NCBI RefSeq assembly: GCF_003096695.1
Contig: NZ_QEKY01000001.1
Span: 1-64,000 of the forward strand
Length of the DNA stretch: 64,000 nucleotides
Direction of reading: 5' to 3'
DNA from: Porphyromonas loveana
GTDB taxonomy: Bacteria; Bacteroidota; Bacteroidia; Bacteroidales; Porphyromonadaceae
The notes under the pieces were generated by a model. It was given only the letters and a program-made list of their open reading frames with translations, was not told the origin of the DNA and did no database searches. Each line of letters begins with the position of its first letter. Positions within the stretch are counted from its first letter, which is position 1. This document shows, piece after piece, positions 62,901 through 64,000 of this stretch. Made by a program: the position numbers and the translations under genes.

Positions 62901-63485
62901 GAGCCATCCCATCTCGCTATAGCAGCGCACCTGCCACAAGCGTGCCTCATCCCGAATGGCGGGTTCGTTGCTGTAGAGGCGGGCGATGTAAGAAAATGTA
63001 GCCTGCGCTTGGAGGAAATCGGCGTTGTAGAACTGCGATTTGCCCACGAGCATCCACGCATTGTGTAGGAAAGTATTGTACTCTCGTTTGTTTTGGAAGG
63101 CTACGGCTTTCGGATCGTTCTGCCATCCTTGTTTGCGTTCCGGTTTGGTGCGAATGCTGTGTAGCTGGATAGCTTTGCGCCCTTTGATGATAGCACCGTC
63201 AAAAGCTCCCCCCGTTTTGGCCTTTTCTTGTCCCGACTGCGCCGTGATGGGGTCCAGAAATATCTCTTCTGAATACCCTTCTGTATGGTTTTGGAGCATA
63301 CCGACATAAGCATCGTTGTATGCTTTATCCCCGTTGTAGAACACATTGTAGCGCGTGGTGAAGTTGTGATAGAAGCGTGATCCCGCCGTGTTCTTTGACG
63401 TCGAGCACGAGAGGATGCCCAAAGCAGCGGCCGTGAGGATGGCCAGACGGGACAAAAGCGGATAGAGAGAACTATGATTGCGCAT
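60000..63485 (-). CDS. porW: T9SS-associated TPR lipoprotein PorW (SprE-like)
   Basis: From the ATG at 63485 the product has 1161 residues. It has a lipoprotein signal (LTAAALGILSC, Cys27). The conserved N-terminal block RFYHNFTTRYNVFYNGDKAY is typical of SprE/PorW. Many TPR-like helices at about 120-780 follow (RMYYLLGQLLQDEERQDEAR). A low-complexity region (about 1010-1060) and a long Lys/Glu/Arg coiled-coil-like tail (1080-1155, EKLKQKERERKEKLRQREQE) end the chain. PorW is needed for T9SS and is reported to bridge the PorKN ring and the Sov translocon. An upstream in-frame TTG (63491) is less likely. It overlaps the metal permease gene by 14 bases and precedes a hydrolase gene. Confidence 0.88.
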   Translation of the reverse strand: MRNHSSLYPLLSRLAILTAAALGILSCSTSKNTAGSRFYHNFTTRYNVFYNGDKAYNDAYVGMLQNHTEGYSEEIFLDPITAQSGQEKAKTGGAFDGAIIKGRKAIQLHSIRTKPERKQGWQNDPKAVAFQNKREYNTFLHNAWMLVGKSQFYNADFLQAQATFSYIARLYSNEPAIRDEARLWQVRCYSEMGWLHEGQRLLERIPKDQPHTVRRGLYSKAVAERFILAGEKSAAIPYLRQAAAKEKNRHQRARMYYLLGQLLQDEERQDEARKAYTKVLGATPPFALDFAARLRKMELDSKKNPRSVANQLERMAKRSKYQDVQDQIFFSAGNIFMSISDTTSAIKSFLAGIEKSTTRGTDYALCQIRLGDIYMQRRQYLLAQPCFSAAAGTLNRLNPDYKRVTELSSQLDELVGHARIVHDQDSLLTLAAMPEEQRLAVIDSVIKAYIEAEKKLKDEEEIEKLKQNQEAFNAESDGLINRPTQNQGMPQAPQQTGSGEFYFYNPLLIAQGKTAFERKWGKRVLEDDWRRRRKQANFDTPTDENTAAEEGEEAQTGALMTEEELQAAAADSAASDPRNRAYYLAQLPMTEDAKEAAGKLIAEGLFGMGTVFNERMEKFDESAATYETLLRRYPNYEKRMDVLYRLFMLYTRMNMHREAERCRSLILQHYPQDNLAKALSNPNYLQELATMDRRQNQLYDEAFEAYLRGAVQTVRRNRNECRERFPLSELAPQFDFLNALCYVLDGDAKGFSDALKALVKDYPKAEVTELASSMLAELLRGRSIVQGGYSGINWDFQWGGAEADSISPDSLPPFVKPRTFERTRLILLAPSGTLNQNRVLFALASFNFSRFTEHTLEITQSTVGGFDQWLMSSLPNTRLGWQYIKDAFSPEGFMSAMGENSLLFPISETNYQLLIQGKGIGQYMAFLAQEEVPETAFVLDRWQQISGRAQAAGKEDEDEVTPGSPVTEEEELPEPAITRPDSTAPATSRPITPVKQQHDSLQVAAPITFDIDREQITSSAIPATADTTATDSIAAKADLPSLRQQEGKGVSAEQIQRLAKDRAQNEKDEKKALEKAKREKERDRKRELKKREQEREQARRKKLKEQRQKQKEREEKLKQKERERKEKLRQREQERKAKEKERKQRLKDGQNKTNSNKIGRT

Positions 63486-64000
63486 GGACAAAGTGCTTAA
63501 TGGTTTTGGCCAGTAGGAACAAACAGACCAAAACCAAGATGATGAATGCTCCCGATGGGATGCCCAATGTATAACTTCCCCACAATCCGATCAGTGCGGC
63601 TACGGCAGCCAGCACTACCGAACCAACCAAAATGGCGGAGAAGCGGGAGGTAAAGAGATTCATGATGCTCTGTGGTAGTGTCAGTAGAGACATCAGAAGC
63701 ATGATACCTACGAGGCGAATGCTTAACACGATACCCAGAGCGATGGCTACGGACATGAGCATCTCTACAAGCTGTACCCGCACACCCCTTGTTCGGGCAA
63801 AGTCCGGATCGAAAGCCGTGTACAGGATGGTGCGAAAGCCGAAGATGAATGCAGCGATCGTTAACAACGCCATGCCGCTGAGCAGGAATAGGTCGGTATG
63901 TGACACCAAAAGGATGTTGCCGAAGAGAAAAGCCGAGAGCCCTGTGCTGTACCCGGGTGTGAGAGCTACGAAGAGCGTGCCCAACGCCATTCCCAGCGAC
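63472..64000 (-). CDS. ABC-3-type metal ion permease, C-terminal part
   Basis: The gene runs off the window end, so only the last 176 residues are seen. They contain at least five hydrophobic helices, including FLFGNILLVSHTDLFLLSGM, AFDPDFARTRGVRV and GIVLSIRLVGIMLLMSLLTL. This pattern fits ZnuB/TroC/MntB permeases of the ABC-3 family for Zn2+, Mn2+ or Fe2+ uptake. The AFDPxFA(R/K)xxG motif is diagnostic. It ends inside the start of porW, so both share a transcript. Start and partner genes lie outside the window. The metal cannot be told. Confidence 0.88.
   Translation of the reverse strand, partial: SLGMALGTLFVALTPGYSTGLSAFLFGNILLVSHTDLFLLSGMALLTIAAFIFGFRTILYTAFDPDFARTRGVRVQLVEMLMSVAIALGIVLSIRLVGIMLLMSLLTLPQSIMNLFTSRFSAILVGSVVLAAVAALIGLWGSYTLGIPSGAFIILVLVCLFLLAKTIKHFVHAQS

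Overview
The window looks like Porphyromonas gingivalis or a very close relative such as P. gulae. This rests on the recognised proteins: a PorW/SprE-type type IX secretion (T9SS) lipoprotein, three secreted proteins with gingipain-style C-terminal sorting domains, a complete Na+-NQR operon, paired GH92 mannosidases, and Bacteroidetes-type promoters (TTTG, about 19-21 nt, TAnnTTTG). No locus tags are asserted because no database was searched.

Layout. 1-153 is the 3' end of an IS5-type transposase. 214-2625 (-) is an outer-membrane beta-barrel receptor, followed by a repeat-rich spacer. 3428-7039 (-) holds a Pif1-like helicase and a small envelope-stress-like cluster (YtxH, holin-like membrane protein, small protein). 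7229-13582 (-) holds DUF1697, a GT2 glycosyltransferase, dprA and purL. A tRNA-Lys and an SDR protein follow on (+). 15678-19898 (-) holds cdsA, ftsH and ychF. metK and a T9SS cargo lie on (+). 23233-27096 (-) holds a DAACS symporter, a MeaB-type GTPase and two DUF1573 proteins. 27929-32733 (+) holds a large T9SS cargo and a hybrid two-component sensor. 33171-38843 (+) is an hpt-adk-obgE-B3/4-DUF5686 run. topB (-) follows. 41620-49002 (+) holds a T9SS cargo, pdxH, a rhodanese lipoprotein and two GH92 mannosidases. 50414-56303 (+) is nqrABCDEF. The end holds an M23/LysM peptidase (-), tRNA-Pro (+), and an operon (-) of a metal ABC permease, porW and an alpha/beta hydrolase.

The most unusual signal is outside the genes. 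Many of the long intergenic spacers contain arrays of short degenerate repeats with a near-exact period of 22 bp (six places), 42 bp (one) or 41 bp (one). The unit sequence differs between loci, but four arrays share one family built on GGCGCCA plus about 15 A/T-rich bases. Five of the eight array loci lie in spacers between divergent genes. The periods are close to two or four turns of the DNA helix, so each unit would present the same face. They are not CRISPRs, since there are no unique spacers and no cas genes. Whether they match known P. gingivalis MITE or BrickBuilt elements could not be tested here.

Functionally the window combines housekeeping genes (purine synthesis and salvage, SAM synthesis, phospholipid synthesis, ribosome-associated GTPases), membrane energetics (Na+-NQR), envelope quality control (FtsH, M23, DUF5686), glycan trimming (GH92) and secretion of surface proteins by T9SS.
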